Assembly (NCBI GenBank): GCA_032158125.1 | Contig: JASKOT010000015.1 | Location: 186,001 to 250,000, forward strand | Origin: Papiliotrema nemorosa | Taxonomy: Eukaryota > Basidiomycota > Tremellomycetes > Tremellales > Rhynchogastremaceae | Length of the DNA: 64,000 bases | Reading direction: 5' to 3' | Part shown: positions 34,314 to 46,432 of the stretch, in pieces | Layout of the letters: the number at the start of each line of letters is the position of its first letter | Numbering within the stretch: the stretch's first letter is position 1 | Notes under the pieces: model-generated | Told to the model about the DNA's origin: nothing | Seen by the model: only the letters and a program-made list of their open reading frames with translations | Database searches by the model: none | Translations under genes and position numbers: made by a program

Positions 34314-36320
34314 ATGTCTGCCGCTCCGATTGAGAACAAACAGGTGAGTTCACGGTCCTCAGCGTACTGTCCCTTCCCCTTCATCTACCCAAACGTGCCC
34401 CAAGCATATTGCATACTCGACTGGCCTTGCCATCACCCCTCAAGCCACTTGAGCCTCACTCGCGCGACCAGACAATCTTGCCACCCCCTCTGCCCCACCC
34501 AACCTGGTCAACCACATATCTTACCCTGCTCCATCCTCCATCTAGAGCTATTGATCGGTGCGAGTCGATGCAAACAAGTTTGGATGATTTCTATCCAGAC
34601 TTGTCAAGACACTTAACCCTTTACGCACCAGCCACCTCGACCCGCGCTTCATCCCTTTGATTGGCGTGTTTTCCGCATTCGACCTGTTCAAACACTGGGT
34701 CGTTTCAACCCCCTTAAGCGCACCACCCTTTTCCAAACCACCTCTTCCTCTTTACGCTCCCTTTGTGATTCCCACTTTCTTCCTTTTCTTCTCTCATTCA
34801 CTTCTACCACTCCACGTCCTGACGACCTCCAAAAGTAGCCAAATAGCTGACAATCCTCCCCATATCACATTCCATCCATCACGACGCTATGACTATCCCC
34901 ATCATTGACAAATACCTCCATGGCGCACAGGCTCCTGTTGCCGCCGATGCTGCTCCTGAGCTCGGTGCGCCCGTCGACGCGATCGCACCGGAGACCAAGG
35001 TCGAGGCTGTCGAGGTCGACGCCCCCAAGGTCGATGCCGAGACCACAGCTCCTACCAGCGAGGCACCCGTAGCTCCCGAGGTCATTGGCGCCAGTGCCAC
35101 CGCTGAGCCCGTCGTTGAGGTAGGACCAGTATCTGGCCTTTTTTGAACATAGGCTGACGCGTTGCAGGCCGTCAAGCAACCTTCTGCCACCCACGCCGAG
35201 CTAGGTACCGCACACACGGATGCCGAGCCGGCCACTCAAGTCGACGGTACCCAAGCCAAGGTGGAGGAGACTGCTACCGCGGAAGAGGCCAAGCCCGCAG
35301 AGGAGTCAAAGGTCGCCGAGGCGAGCAAGGATGCTGAAGTGAAGAATGAGGAGAAAAAGACCGCCGCCAAGGTGAGCTACCATTCGCGTCATGCGAAGTC
35401 GCCCTGACGCGTTTCAGGAAAAGATTGAGAAAACCAAGTCGGAGGGCAAGGGCTTCTTCGCCAAATTCTTCGGCTCAAAGGACAAGTCTCCCAAAAAGGA
35501 GAAGAAGGTCAAGACTCCCAAGGTGAATACTCATGACGATGGCTGAAGCCGTTAGCTGATGACAGACTGAGAAGGCTGAGCCAGTCGCTCCCGTTGAGGC
35601 TGCTCCTGTTGTTGAAGAGACTCCCGCCGCTGCCGAGCCAGCAGCCGAGGTCGCCGCATCTGAATCCAAGCCGGAGATTATCGGTGTGGCTGCCGCTGAG
35701 CCCGCTACTGTCGAAGCTCCCGTCGCCGTGCCGGCCATCGCCGAGTCTTCGTCTACTCCGGCCATTTCCGAGCCAGAGGTAGTCAAGGAGACGTGAGTCC
35801 AATGAAGCCCGCGCATTCAGTGTTAATCAGGCAGTGAGATCGCTCCCGTTGCCCCCGCTGAGGTCGCCGCAGTAGAGCCAACCCCAGCTGCTACCGAGAC
35901 CGCACCCGTCGCTGAGACCGAGACTGCTGCTCCTGCCGCTGTTGAGAAGAAGGAGGGCTCGGTAAGCATGCGCGTCGTTACCTCGAAATTAAACTCATCA
36001 CTCTAGCCCAAAGCATTGAAAGCCGGTCGACGTCTATCCACGCGGTTCATCAGTGGTATCAAGAACTTCGGAAAGAAGGACGCCACGCCAAAGGAGGAGA
36101 AGGCAAAGGAGCCGGTCGAGACCAAACCGGCTGAAGAGACCGCTGCTGTCGCAGATGAGGCTCCCAAACTCGAGAAGCCTACACCCGCTGAGCCATTGGA
36201 GATTGAGGTATGTGAAAACGGCCCTTTCGTTGCCATTATGGCTGACAAAGTCAGCCATCGACCACTGAGCCCAAGACAGCCGCCCCTCCAGCTGCTCCCG
36301 TCGTCGCCGCCACCGCCTAG
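34314..36320 (+). CDS. Ala/Glu/Pro/Val-rich disordered protein with two basic modules
   Basis: Eight exons give about 430 residues, almost wholly low-complexity and acidic (repeats such as EAAPVVEETPAAAEPA). Two short basic aromatic modules interrupt it: EGKGFFAKFFGSKDKSPKKE and RLSTRFISGIKNFGKKDATP. Each has a Phe-rich amphipathic core followed by Lys, resembling membrane- or protein-binding motifs. It ends PPAAPVVAATA. The first exon (MSAAPIENKQ, 34314-34343) is separated from the second by a 587-nt intron, ten times the usual size. Within that intron an ATG at 34889 opens a frame (MTIPIIDKYLHGAQ) that runs directly into exon 2 in the same phase, so a second first exon and promoter are likely. 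I know of no named family. The coding call is strong, because all joints keep one frame. Confidence 0.8.
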
Positions 36321-36678
36321 ATACAACACACACCTACCCCTTGTGTACCAACGACCTGATTTCGATCGACCCCTTGTCATAACGATCATCCTTAATAGAG
36401 CGGTACTTACTGGCTGCTCCCGAAATAGTTTCCTCCTTCGATCTGTCTCCTTTGACGACGCCCATCATCTTTGCTCCTTGTCCTCATACTATGAGCGTGA
36501 ACTCATTGCTTCCGACCGTGGTATGCAGCATTCATTGGAGGCATAGATATAGGTGTACCTTTGATGCATGGTTGTGATCCTGCTCATTAGCGCTCCGCCG
36601 ACATCACATTTGCTTCCGTGAAGTGGAGGCTGCCTGAGATTTCCAGTTGCACGACCTGATCATTAATCCATAATCACC
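36321..36678. other. Intergenic region, no gene recognised
   Basis: About 360 bases holding the 3' end of the Ala/Glu/Pro-rich gene and the promoter of ATP12. No other feature is seen. Confidence 0.5.
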
Positions 36679-37908
36679 ATGTCCATGACAGCACGACCTG
36701 CACGGAAAGCTCTGACGGCGGTCACTCAGTCCGGGCCATCTAGATATCTGCCGATCGGTGCTAGAGCAGTTGTCGCATCAAAGTGGAGCGCGAGGCGGTA
36801 CTTGTCTAGCTGTCACATCCGTTTGGCCGAAGTCAGACCAGGTCCAGCGATCTCTCAGACCAACCGTCAGTCTCGTCCACGGACTTTCGATGTTTTCATG
36901 AATAGGATACTGATATATAGGCGCAGAGATTACTTTGAGGAGATTCTGGAAAACTGTTCATATTAAACAAGAAGAATCAGGTGAGCGCATCGTCGCATCC
37001 ATAAGCTTATATGATGCAAAGACGAGCTGATCAAAGGCGATTATGTAGTCACGTTAGATCAGAGGAATCTGAAAACTCCAGGCGGCACAAAACTGGTCAT
37101 TCCGAAGAACAAGAGGGTGATGGCTATGTTGATAGCGAACGAGTGGGAGAATCAGGATGAAGTGTTGAAACAGCACGCTTTGCCTTTGGTTAGTCTTTAC
37201 CTCGTCTACCTCCCGGGATCTTGAGGGGCCGATGCTGATGGATAGACTTCGCTCGCTTCGAGGGCTTTGGACGGGATGAGTGTAGAGGAAACCAGACAAG
37301 GAGTCATTGATGCGCTCTTCAAATACTTGGAAACGGACACGATCTTGCAAGTCGTCGCTCTTTACCCAAAATTGGCAGGGGCGATGGGCTGACGACCAGA
37401 TTCCCAGATGAGACCCCCAGAGCTCTCGTTAGGATGCAGAAAGAGCATTGGGATCCGCTTTTTGCGTGGGCGAAGAATGACCTCGGCGTGGAATTAAAGG
37501 TCGCGGATGGATTTGCGCCCGCTCAACAAGATTCAAAAGCTGTAGCCAATCTGCGCAAGATTGTAGAGGAGTTTGATATCTGGCAGCTGGCCGGTAAGTC
37601 CTTTTAATTCTGTCTCGGCAGGCGTAGAAAGGAGGAGCTGATGAGAAGCCTTTGAGAGGGCTGTGTATGCTACGAAATCTTTCATGATCGGTTTGGCGCT
37701 TTTGCAGGGTAAATTGACGGCTGATCAGGCTGCTCATGCTGCTCAAGTGGAAGTAAGGAGTCAGATTGAGCAATGGGGAGAGGTTGAGGACAGTGAGTGT
37801 TTTCCGAGGCCTATTTGGTGGTGTATTGACATACCAGCGCATGATGTGGATTACCAAGACATTCGGAGAGCACTAGGCAGCGTAGCATGTTCCCTCATCA
37901 CGGTATAG
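36679..37908 (+). CDS. ATP12: ATP12, F1-ATPase assembly chaperone
   Basis: Mitochondrial matrix chaperone that binds the F1 alpha subunit during ATP synthase assembly. Seven exons join into about 300 residues. The N-terminus (MSMTARPARKALTAV to ARRYLSS) is a basic presequence. Family blocks follow: AEITLRRFWKTVHIKQEES, GDYVVTLDQRNLKTPGGTKL, ANEWENQDEVLKQHALPLTS, LASRALDGM, YLETDTILFPDETP, ALVRMQKEHWDPLFAWAK, IWQLAAFERAVYATKSFMIG, VEVRSQIEQWGEVEDTHDVD and YQDIRRALGSVACSL. One intron (about 37347-37399) starts with GCAAGT, not GT; only this donor keeps the conserved DTILFPDETP frame. Identification is very secure. Confidence 0.94.
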
Positions 37909-37949
37909 AGCTGAATGCATCGTATTGGATGGAGGCCATCGAATTATGG

Positions 37950-38013
37950 CCCATTCGACTCTGACCCCATTCGACTCTGACCCCATTCGACTCTGACCCC
38001 ATGCGACTCTGAC
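37950..38013. repeat. Four-unit 16-bp tandem repeat
   Basis: The unit CCCATTCGACTCTGAC occurs three times identically and a fourth time with one change (CCCATGCGACTCTGAC). It lies in the short gap between the convergent ATP12 and arrestin-like genes, so it falls in one or both 3' ends. It is a small minisatellite that could vary in copy number among strains. Confidence 0.9.
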
Positions 38014-38054
38014 TGTATTATACTATCTGGAATCTCTATTGATGTCTATCACTC

Positions 38055-40033
38055 TCAATCCGAATTCATTCGTCTACCTCGACCCCTCTCATTCTCCTCT
38101 TTATCACTTCGTATCATTTCCACTGTCCCACTTGCTCCCCTCTCTTCCTCTACCACCCTTTGCATACGCTCCTCCATCTGATCGATCGACATACCACATG
38201 CACAATGACCCCAACCGGCTCCAGATGGGAAGAAACCCTGCGAACACATCCGACATCGTCCACTTGGATCCCCAACGATTTTCGGGTCATGGTCGTGTCG
38301 AGGATGAGGGGCAAGTCCATGTCCTACTGGACAGGCTGTACAGATTCGATCAGAAGGACGAGTGCCGCACACGATGCAGGGGACGTTGATCTGCTTGTTC
38401 GAGAATGCCGCTTTCCCGCTTTCCTCATAAGAGGGAAGAGTGACATGGTGGTGTACTAGAATGCACTGCCGTCAGTGGGGCCCACGCTGGATCACTCGAA
38501 GTTTCACGTACCGAAGGTATGACGACTGCTCGATTGATTTTGAGCATTCGACAACCACCGGGACCGGGGTGTTTCATCGCTTGACCACGCGGATCCTGGC
38601 CGAAGATCGAGAAGTAAACCTCGATCTGGAGAGTGTGGGAGACTTTGATTGGTGTATTGACCCTGCCCAAATCAGCTCGTATTCGTCAGATCTCGTGAAT
38701 AGTGGGACTTACCCTGGGACGGTCGAAGGCCTGGCTGCATCATCATTCGGCAATCTCCCTTTCATCTCAACATCTAGGTCCCCGGTGTCCTTGCCTCCGA
38801 CTGCCGTCCCACGCCAAATGGCCGGCTGATCTCGTCTGGGGAAAGGGGTGTCGGCAGGAGGTCTCCTTCCGTGTTCGGATATAAGGAAATGCTTGGTATG
38901 AACTATCGGCTCCTTTGACGGGTCGTCACGTGGCGAAGTGATCGAGTGGGTCTGGGCTAGCGATATGCGGACGCAATATATCGTTGCTTCTGGAGCTACA
39001 GAAGTGAGATTGAGACGGGTACGTAGCAATGCGCATATTGTCCACTATGGATGAGCATTTAACGAGTGGGTCCGGTAAGACTTACAGGGTTGGAGTCCAG
39101 CTTCAACCTCCAAACACCTAAAGACTCCGCGATACCTGTAAAGTCCAGGTCCAACACCGTCACCTCACCCGTCGGACTTGGATTGTATACTAGCATCAAT
39201 GTCCTGTCGGTCTTGTATGTCCCCTTTAGCCATTCATCCGCTATTGTCACTGTGCTTCCGCTCGTCCCACCAGGCGGAGTGATCGATTCGTCATAAGACG
39301 GCGCCAAGACTTTTATATCGTTTTCCAGCGACAGTTGCATCGTATGGTTGAGCAGTGCCGTGTCGAGTGGAGGGGATGGAGCAGGGGAAGAAGAACGTGA
39401 TCGAGGGGGACTATTCCCCCGTTTTGGTGTGCGATGCCCAGCGGGTGATCGACTCCCAGACGGACCTTTCGACCTTGATCTGAGAGAGAGGAAACCTGGA
39501 CCATTGTTTGACTTTGGCAGACCGACGATCTCGGCGTAGAGGAAGTGTCGCAATGTGCCATTGTGATGCCAATCGTGTGGAGGATGATTGGCGGGTATGA
39601 TCAAGGTAAAGTCAAAAATGGTTGTCCCCGTGTTCAAGTAACACTGGCACGATTCCCCCTCGGCGATTTCTACCACTCGTTCAAACAGTACATCCTCCTC
39701 GTTCATCCTTCCTGGTTTCAAGTCTAGTTTGAGGATGGATCTCATTCCTACTCGAATTGATTTGACGCGTCTACGACCTAAAGCGGCAGGCATGGTGATC
39801 ACCAGCTCGCCGTGCAGGACCACATCGTTTCGCGGCTTCTCGCTGGATGGGTCCAGAGTAGGTAGAAGGGGATCTTCAGGAGTGTTCATGAATACTGCTC
39901 CGTATGTCGGGATGTCGAGAACCAGAGAGGGAACATAGGGATTTTTGGAAGAGGAGGAGGATCCAGGTTTGGTCGGACCGTATGGGTCTTTCGAGCTGTG
40001 GACGGAGCCATGCAGCAGTCGAAGGACACTCAT
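38055..40033 (-). CDS. Arrestin-domain protein with Cys-rich C-terminal tail
   Basis: Four exons join into about 600 residues. After MSVLRLLHGSVHSSKD the arrestin N-domain runs through YVPSLVLDIPTYGAVFMNTP, VVLHGELVITMPAALGRRRV and YLNTGTTIFDFTLIIPANHP. A Ser/Arg/Pro-rich loop follows, then the C-domain: VTVLDLDFTGIAESLGVWRL, ATIYCVRISLAQTHSITSP, IKVSHTLQIEVYFSIFGQDP and CRMLKINRAVVIPS. The C-domain ends in LPSYEE, a PY-like motif that in alpha-arrestins recruits Rsp5/NEDD4 ubiquitin ligases. Unusually, about 100 residues follow with paired cysteines (PCIVCG, RICTAC, CRMC, HCACG), spaced like a zinc ribbon. Alpha-arrestins mark plasma-membrane transporters for endocytosis; that role is inferred. 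One joint uses a GTGAAA donor to keep frame. Confidence 0.85.
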
Positions 40034-42760
40034 AACTGTCTCTGTAGTCCTTCAGAGTGGCTCACGGCCTGCCTATAAGAGAAGGTTGTCGATGGCAGAC
40101 AAGGACGAGGCTGAAGCGCGAGTCGAAGATATTTACGGTAATTGTCGGTGACCGCTTCGGATAAATTCAGCCGGATCTTGGTACCGCCGAGGGCACCGCA
40201 TGGGCCATTGTGTTCTCCTGCCTATGTGACTGCAGGCGGGATAGGCTACGAGGTACTCAGATTGAGTTGAAGGTTAGTAACATGACTACAATTTGCAGCT
40301 AGAGCAGTGCTCTTGACTATCAGTTTCATCAAGAAGTGCGAGGGCGCCTTCGAGGTCTCAAGATGGCGATTGGATGTCCTAAAGGGCCTTCCTTTTTAGA
40401 AGCAAGATCGATCTGGGCGCTTCGCGTCGATGGCCCAAGCGGCTGCAGTAATGCCGACCGCCGTCCCTCGACAATGTGCTTGTCCGTCAGAGCTGAAAGA
40501 CGTGCTGATGTGTTGGCATGCGGGACTATGCAATGATCTAGCATGACAGACGGCCCGGGCAAAACTTTGCGCTCAGTATATGTATGCTCCCCGATTTGTG
40601 CATCATGCAAACACTCTTCGTCGCCTTGTGCCCATGACAAACCCTCAACTCTGCGCTGAGCTTCTTTCTTTCACTGCCGATTCCGTCTCCCACTGCAGCC
40701 GCTACCCATCTCAGAACGCCACATTTCGGATCCTATCATCCCGCTTCAAAAGCGCCCTCCAGCCTTCTTATCCAGAAAGTTTGTCTGCCTTTCTTGCCGG
40801 GGCAGGAATCAGAACTCCGACTCAGAGGATACATGCGTTCCGGACCACGGTGGGTCCGTGGCGTCGAAGTCGAGAAACTGATTGTACAGGTCATTTGTGG
40901 CGCGCTCATCCTCCTGATTTAGCTTCGTTTGCATTGGTAGAAGGCTTTCGAGGAGCGTAAACATACAGCTAGGTAAGTCACGTCCATCTCGCTCCCGAAA
41001 CCTGCGTCGCCATGCACTCCTTCGACGTCAAAGACATGAACGAGGCCTTGCTGCTATGCCTCGTTCCCGTCCCCTTTCTGAGAATGTTCGGATAAAATAT
41101 TGTCCGCACCGGGAAGGGTTCCCTCCGTCTCATCAGGAACTCGCAACCGTCCGTGCCCCCTCCCTCAAAAACTCTATGTGGCCGTCCGTCTTTCTACATG
41201 TGTAATCAGCGATCAAACAAGGGCAATACACGAGCAAGAAAATGCGACCTACTCCGCTCTTGGAGGACTCTGTGCAATTGTACTCCACTTCCGAGCCTCG
41301 AGGTCGTCTGATGTATCTCTTACACGCCTTCACTTCGCATTTGAAGACAGATAGATGGGGATCTCTGCCACCCTGAAACCATTCAGTCACCTTTCGTAGT
41401 AGCGACAAGCGGATCGTGCACATACTATTGTATCGCAATCCCACCCCAGTGACAGCCTTCGCTGTCGGTAGCATTTAAGACTTCGGTCCTTATCCCAATA
41501 CGTTGAGCAGTGTGTCAAGGGTTTAAGTTTGCCTGTCCACTCAGTGCCTTGTATTTTTCTCAGCAGAACTGCAAGGTGATATGGAAGGATACCGAGGCTT
41601 CAGTTGTACAATTTATTAAAGAGTGTTGGGAAGCCACTCACCAGACCTCTGTTTGGTACCGGAAACGCAACCTCTCGAGCCTTGACTGCTACCACTTGCA
41701 GCTTGAGATGAGAGGCGACCAGATGGCATCGTTCACAGAATATGACCTTGATTTGATGGATCCGAAGTCACAGATATGTTTTGAATCAACTGCGTATCGC
41801 CACTTGACCGTCACTTGCTGATTGTTGATTATTGATGGCGCGAGGCTCAGTACACCGATGAAGTAGAAGGACCGGAATGAAAGGATCAGAAGACTGTCAG
41901 AATAGCGCGAAGCACGGGGAGAAATGTCGCATGAGAAGGTTCTCAGCCGCTAATTCTTCACGCAGCCGTAACGGCAGTCGGTCAGGGAGACTAATGGCCA
42001 AATGGTAATCGGGGCTACATCGTGTGAGGATGCATTGTGATTCCATGTTGGACCCGGTTCACCACCCTTGATGTTCGATCGTAACGTGATGGGATACTTG
42101 ATAATTGCGGCATCGCTCCGTCTCTGGAATGAGGACTGGATTGAGTTTGACACCTGACGTTGAGATGAGACCTGCGTCTCGCGCATGCTCATATTGTTTC
42201 CCCGGTTGCGACAGAGATGTAACGATGATGTTTTGGTCGCCGGTAAGCAAGAGTGTGCGAAGGATTATTGGGCTGAAAAGGTTGGATTTCAGCTACACAA
42301 TATAGATCGAAAAGCGAGAGGTCTGGACATTTATGTTTCCTAGGAACGCAAACATTGTGAACCTGCTCGGATGTTCTGCTGTCCCCGTGTTGTCCGTGTG
42401 ATGTTTTTGAGTCGCGTGGATAAAGGCCCAGCTAGAGAAACGACGTGTCGTTGTGCCTCCGAGACCCCATGCTTCAGAAGAGAGCGATACGAGTATGAGA
42501 ATTCATGTCGAGTGCCCAAGCCGACGCGACGTTCTCGCTACTGCTCATCGCAATGTATGCTACTCGTAGGGATAACTCTGCAGCACGAGTGGTGCACATC
42601 GGATCCGGTCTAGGGGGTGCGGGCATCTCCGCCATGACGCCTCGGACAGCAACAAAGGTTGCAGTTTCGCTGATATTTACAGCACGCATTGTGCACATCG
42701 TTGCTTGTTCGCTCGACAGGTGGTCCCATCCAAGGCTTTCAAGTCGACAGAGCATCGGAA
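40034..42760. other. 2.7 kb stretch without a recognisable gene
   Basis: The longest gap in the window, between the divergent arrestin-like gene (-) and UPF1 (+). Open frames such as 40580-40960 and 41510-41821 (plus) have no family resemblance, poor codon texture and no plausible splice continuation. A pair of similar short segments (GTGGTGCACATCG near 42590 and TTGTGCACATCG near 42690) is the only repeat noticed. It may contain UPF1's promoter, a decayed gene or a non-coding transcript. Confidence 0.4.
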
Positions 42761-45700
42761 ATGGAGTTTCAAGATTTTGACGGGGCCTCGAACGTGAGCT
42801 CAACCTTCTCAACGGTATCATCAGCTGATGGCAAAGTATGCCCTCGATCGAGACGAAACCACATCAGTGTACTCTGCAGCTCCTACAAACCTCACTTCCG
42901 TAGCTGCCGACCCACATGATCCCGTATCTAGACTGGGAGGAACACTCGATGAGTTGAATCTGGGCTCGGAAAGGGTGCCCAATGGCCGACATCAAGCTGT
43001 ACCGGGTTATGAGGATGATTATGAAGCCGCCGATGGGTTTAGGGAACCGCTTGGCCACAACATCGAACACTCTTGCTCGTAAGTCGGAGTTCCATTCTCA
43101 GGTCGGTTCCAACTGACACTCAGGTACTGCGGTATACATAGCCCGCAGAGCGTTGTCAAGGTATGCTCCAATAGCTAGTGGGGGTAAACGGTGCTGATCA
43201 GCCAGTGCTTGCATTGCAACAAGTGGTTCTGCAATTCAAGAGGAAACACGTCTGCGTCACACATTGTCAATCATCTCGTTAAAGCTCGTCACAAAGAGGT
43301 AATTTTGCACAAGGAAAGCGCATTGGGAGAAACAATCCCGGAATGTCAGTCTCACTTCCCTTTGTTCAGATTTTAGACGAGAAGGGGTCGCGGCTGACTT
43401 TCAGGCTACAACTGCGGTAGCAAGAACGTCTTTATGCTCGGTTTCATTCCTGCTAAGAGTGACCAGGTCGTCGTCCTTCTGTGTCGGTGAGTGGACCACT
43501 ACTCTCAGTGGCTGACGATAGTCAACCTTGCGCGGCACTTACAAATTCCCGAGATATCAATTGGGACACGTCTCAATGGTCAGCCATCATCGACGATCGA
43601 TCCTTCCTCTCATGGCTTGTCAAAGTTCCTTCCGAAGCGGAACAGCTAAGGGCAAGACAGATCACCTTGGCTCAAATCGCCAAGCTGGAGGAGCTGTGGA
43701 GGGATAATCCGCAGGCTAGATTGGAGGATGCCGAAGCTCAAACAGGCGAGGAGGAGATGCAGCCAATACTGCTCAGGTAAGATTGTGCCCCTCTGTGGAA
43801 GTGGTCAAAGATTGACGCCTAGATATGAGGATGCGTATCAATATCAAAACATCTTCGGCCCGCTCGTCAAGATTGAAGCAGACTTTGACAAGAGAATGAA
43901 GGAAGCTCAGACGGAGAACGATATTCAGATCCGATGGGATATGGGTTTGAATCAGAAACGTCTCGCTTGGTTCTGTATGCCCAAATTGGAAAGTGGAGAA
44001 GTGAGACTGGCGGTCGGGGATGAACTGCGACTGAAGTTTGTGGGAGCGACGAACTCTGGTCTTGGTGGAATGAAGGGACTTCAAGCGCTCAACAAGAGCG
44101 GCTGGAATGGCGAGAGTGTATGGGAAGGCGTTGGAGGTGTCGTGAAGATTCCCAATAGTGAGTTCCCATTATGATCTACCGCTGACAGGAAGACGTGTCG
44201 GAGGAAATTTGTCTAGAATTGAGGAGAAATGATGGAGTACCGACCGACTGCACACATGGATTCTCCGTCGACTTTGTCTGGAAAGCCACCTCATTTGACC
44301 GAATGCAAGCGGCAATGAAGACCTTTGCAGTCGAGGAGAAAAGTGTCAGCGGGTACATTGTGAGCATCACGTCATCTGTCAATGCAATCGTTAATTGGCC
44401 AGTATCACAAACTGCTCGGGCATGAGCTGGAACCTCAAGTCTTACGGACTCAGATGCCGAAACGATTTTCCGCGCCAAACCTTCCTGAACTCAATCATTC
44501 TCAGATGGCAGCTGTCAAGGCGGTTCTGCAAAAGCCTTTGAGCTTGATCCAGGGGCCTCCAGGTACCGGTAAAACTGTCACTTCCGCCTCGATTGTGTAT
44601 CATCTGGCGAAAATGAACCCTGGTCAGGTCCTTGTTTGCGCTCCGTCAAACGTTGCTGTCGACCATCTCTGCGAAAAGATCCACCAGACTGGTCTCAAGG
44701 TTGTCCGACTCGCAGCCAAGTCTCGAGAAGCGCTGGATTCGTCTGTCGCCTTCCTTTCATTACATCAACAAGTCGCCAATGCCGATACCCATCCCGAACT
44801 GCGAAAGCTCATTCAGCTCCGAAACGATATGGGCGAGTTGAGTCAGGGCGATGAGAGGAAGTACAAGAGTTTGGTAAAAGCGTGCGAGAAGGACATTTTG
44901 AACGCTGCGGATGTCATCTGCACTACGTGTGTCGGAGCTGGAGATCCTCGATTGGCAAAGTTCAAATTCAGAACGGTGCTTATGGATGAGGCGACGCAAG
45001 CTGCCGAGCCAGGTCAGTCCGCAAGTTCCCGACATCGAAGCTCCCGAGCTGACGATCAGAATGTATGATTCCCCTCGTGATGGGTTGTAAACAGGCTGTA
45101 TTGGTCGGAGATCACCAACAACTCGGTCCTGTCATCATGAACAAGAAGGCGGCCAAAGCGGGTCTATCTCAATCTCTCTTCGAACGTTTGGTCGTCCTCG
45201 GCAATCGACCCATCCGTCTCCAAGTGCAATATCGAATGCACCCGTGCTTGTCCGAATTTCCTTCCAACATGTTCTACGAGGGTACCCTGCAAAACGGTGT
45301 CACTGCGCCAGAACGTCTTCGAAAGCATGTCGATTTCCCTTGGCCAGTGTCCGACACGCCCATGTTCTTCCACCAGAACTTGGGAACGGAAGAGATCTCA
45401 AGTAGCGGGACGTCCTTCCTCAATCGAACAGAAGCGTCCAACGTCGAGAAGATGGTCACCAAATTCTTCAAATCGGGTGTTTTGCCCGCTCAGATCGGTG
45501 TCATTACGCCATACGAGGGTCAACGATCCTACATTTCGACGTACATGCAATTGCACGGAGCGCTCAAGAAGGATCTATACAAAGAGGTTGAAGTTGCCAG
45601 TGTGGACGCTTTCCAGGGCAGAGAGAAAGATTACATCATTCTCAGTTGCGTGAGGAGTAATGAGCACCAAGGGATCGGATTCTTGAATGATCCAAGGCGT

Positions 45701-46432
45701 CTCAACGTGGCTTTGACTCGAGCCAAATACGGTGTGGTCATTCTCGGTAACCCCAAGGTTCTCTCCAAGGTGAGTTCAGACGGTTGGCAGAACAGACTCA
45801 GGCTGACAAGCTAGCATCCACTCTGGTTGTACCTCTTAACCCATTTCAAGGAGAGGGGCTGTTTCGTAGAGGGCCCTTTGACCAACCTCCAACCGAGTAT
45901 GATCCAATTTAGTCGACCCAAGAAATCGCTCGCTTCGGCCTTAGACCCTTTCCGGCGCCACGAGACGGCCGCTGGGGAATACCTCGACAAAGGCCGAGTG
46001 CCTGGTCCCGCGCCAAGCCGATTCGATCCAGCTTATTATCGAACCCACGATGCTCTTACCGGATTCATCCCTAATGATGCGCAATCTGTGGTCTCCCAGG
46101 CCATCTCTGCTTTCCCTTTGCCCAAGGGAAAGTCGTATACGGGTTATGCGAGCAGTGTAGTCTCTCAACAGCTCGCCGATGCGCCCGTAGCGGGCAACAA
46201 TGGTCTGGGTCAAATTGGGTACAATCAATTTGACAGATTACCTGCAGGTCTCACGGGAGACAGTAATGGTCTCGGCGTGGGAGGTGTCAAGGGAGGCAGA
46301 AGAAGGGGAAGCTTCGGGTCGATCGCGCCGAGCGAGGCGCCTACAGCGTCGATGTATGCCTTTGGGTACAAGGCGGGCGATGACGATACGCAATCGATTG
46401 CGCCCAGTCAAGCTGGAATGACAGAATTCTAG
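42761..46432 (+). CDS. UPF1: UPF1, RNA helicase of nonsense-mediated decay
   Basis: Central ATP-dependent 5'-3' RNA helicase that triggers decay of mRNAs with premature stops. About eleven exons join into roughly 1070 residues. The Cys/His-rich UPF2-binding domain is complete: [65 protein letters not shown] and VVVLLCRQPCA. The helicase motifs of superfamily 1 follow: [16 protein letters not shown] (Walker A), [11 protein letters not shown] (Walker B), [52 protein letters not shown] and [13 protein letters not shown]. The C-terminal tail is Ser/Gly/Gln-rich with a few SQ pairs ([22 protein letters not shown]), possible targets of the SMG1-type kinase in organisms that have it. Start [11 protein letters not shown] precedes the first intron. 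Identification is secure. Confidence 0.96.

Noticed and set aside
41510..41821. Plus-strand frame of 103 codons in the long gene-free region
   Set aside because: No family resemblance, no good start context and no neighbouring exons; considered chance.
42474..42821. Minus-strand frame overlapping the start of UPF1
   Set aside because: Overlaps the first UPF1 exon and intron antisense; composition is unlike the genes here.
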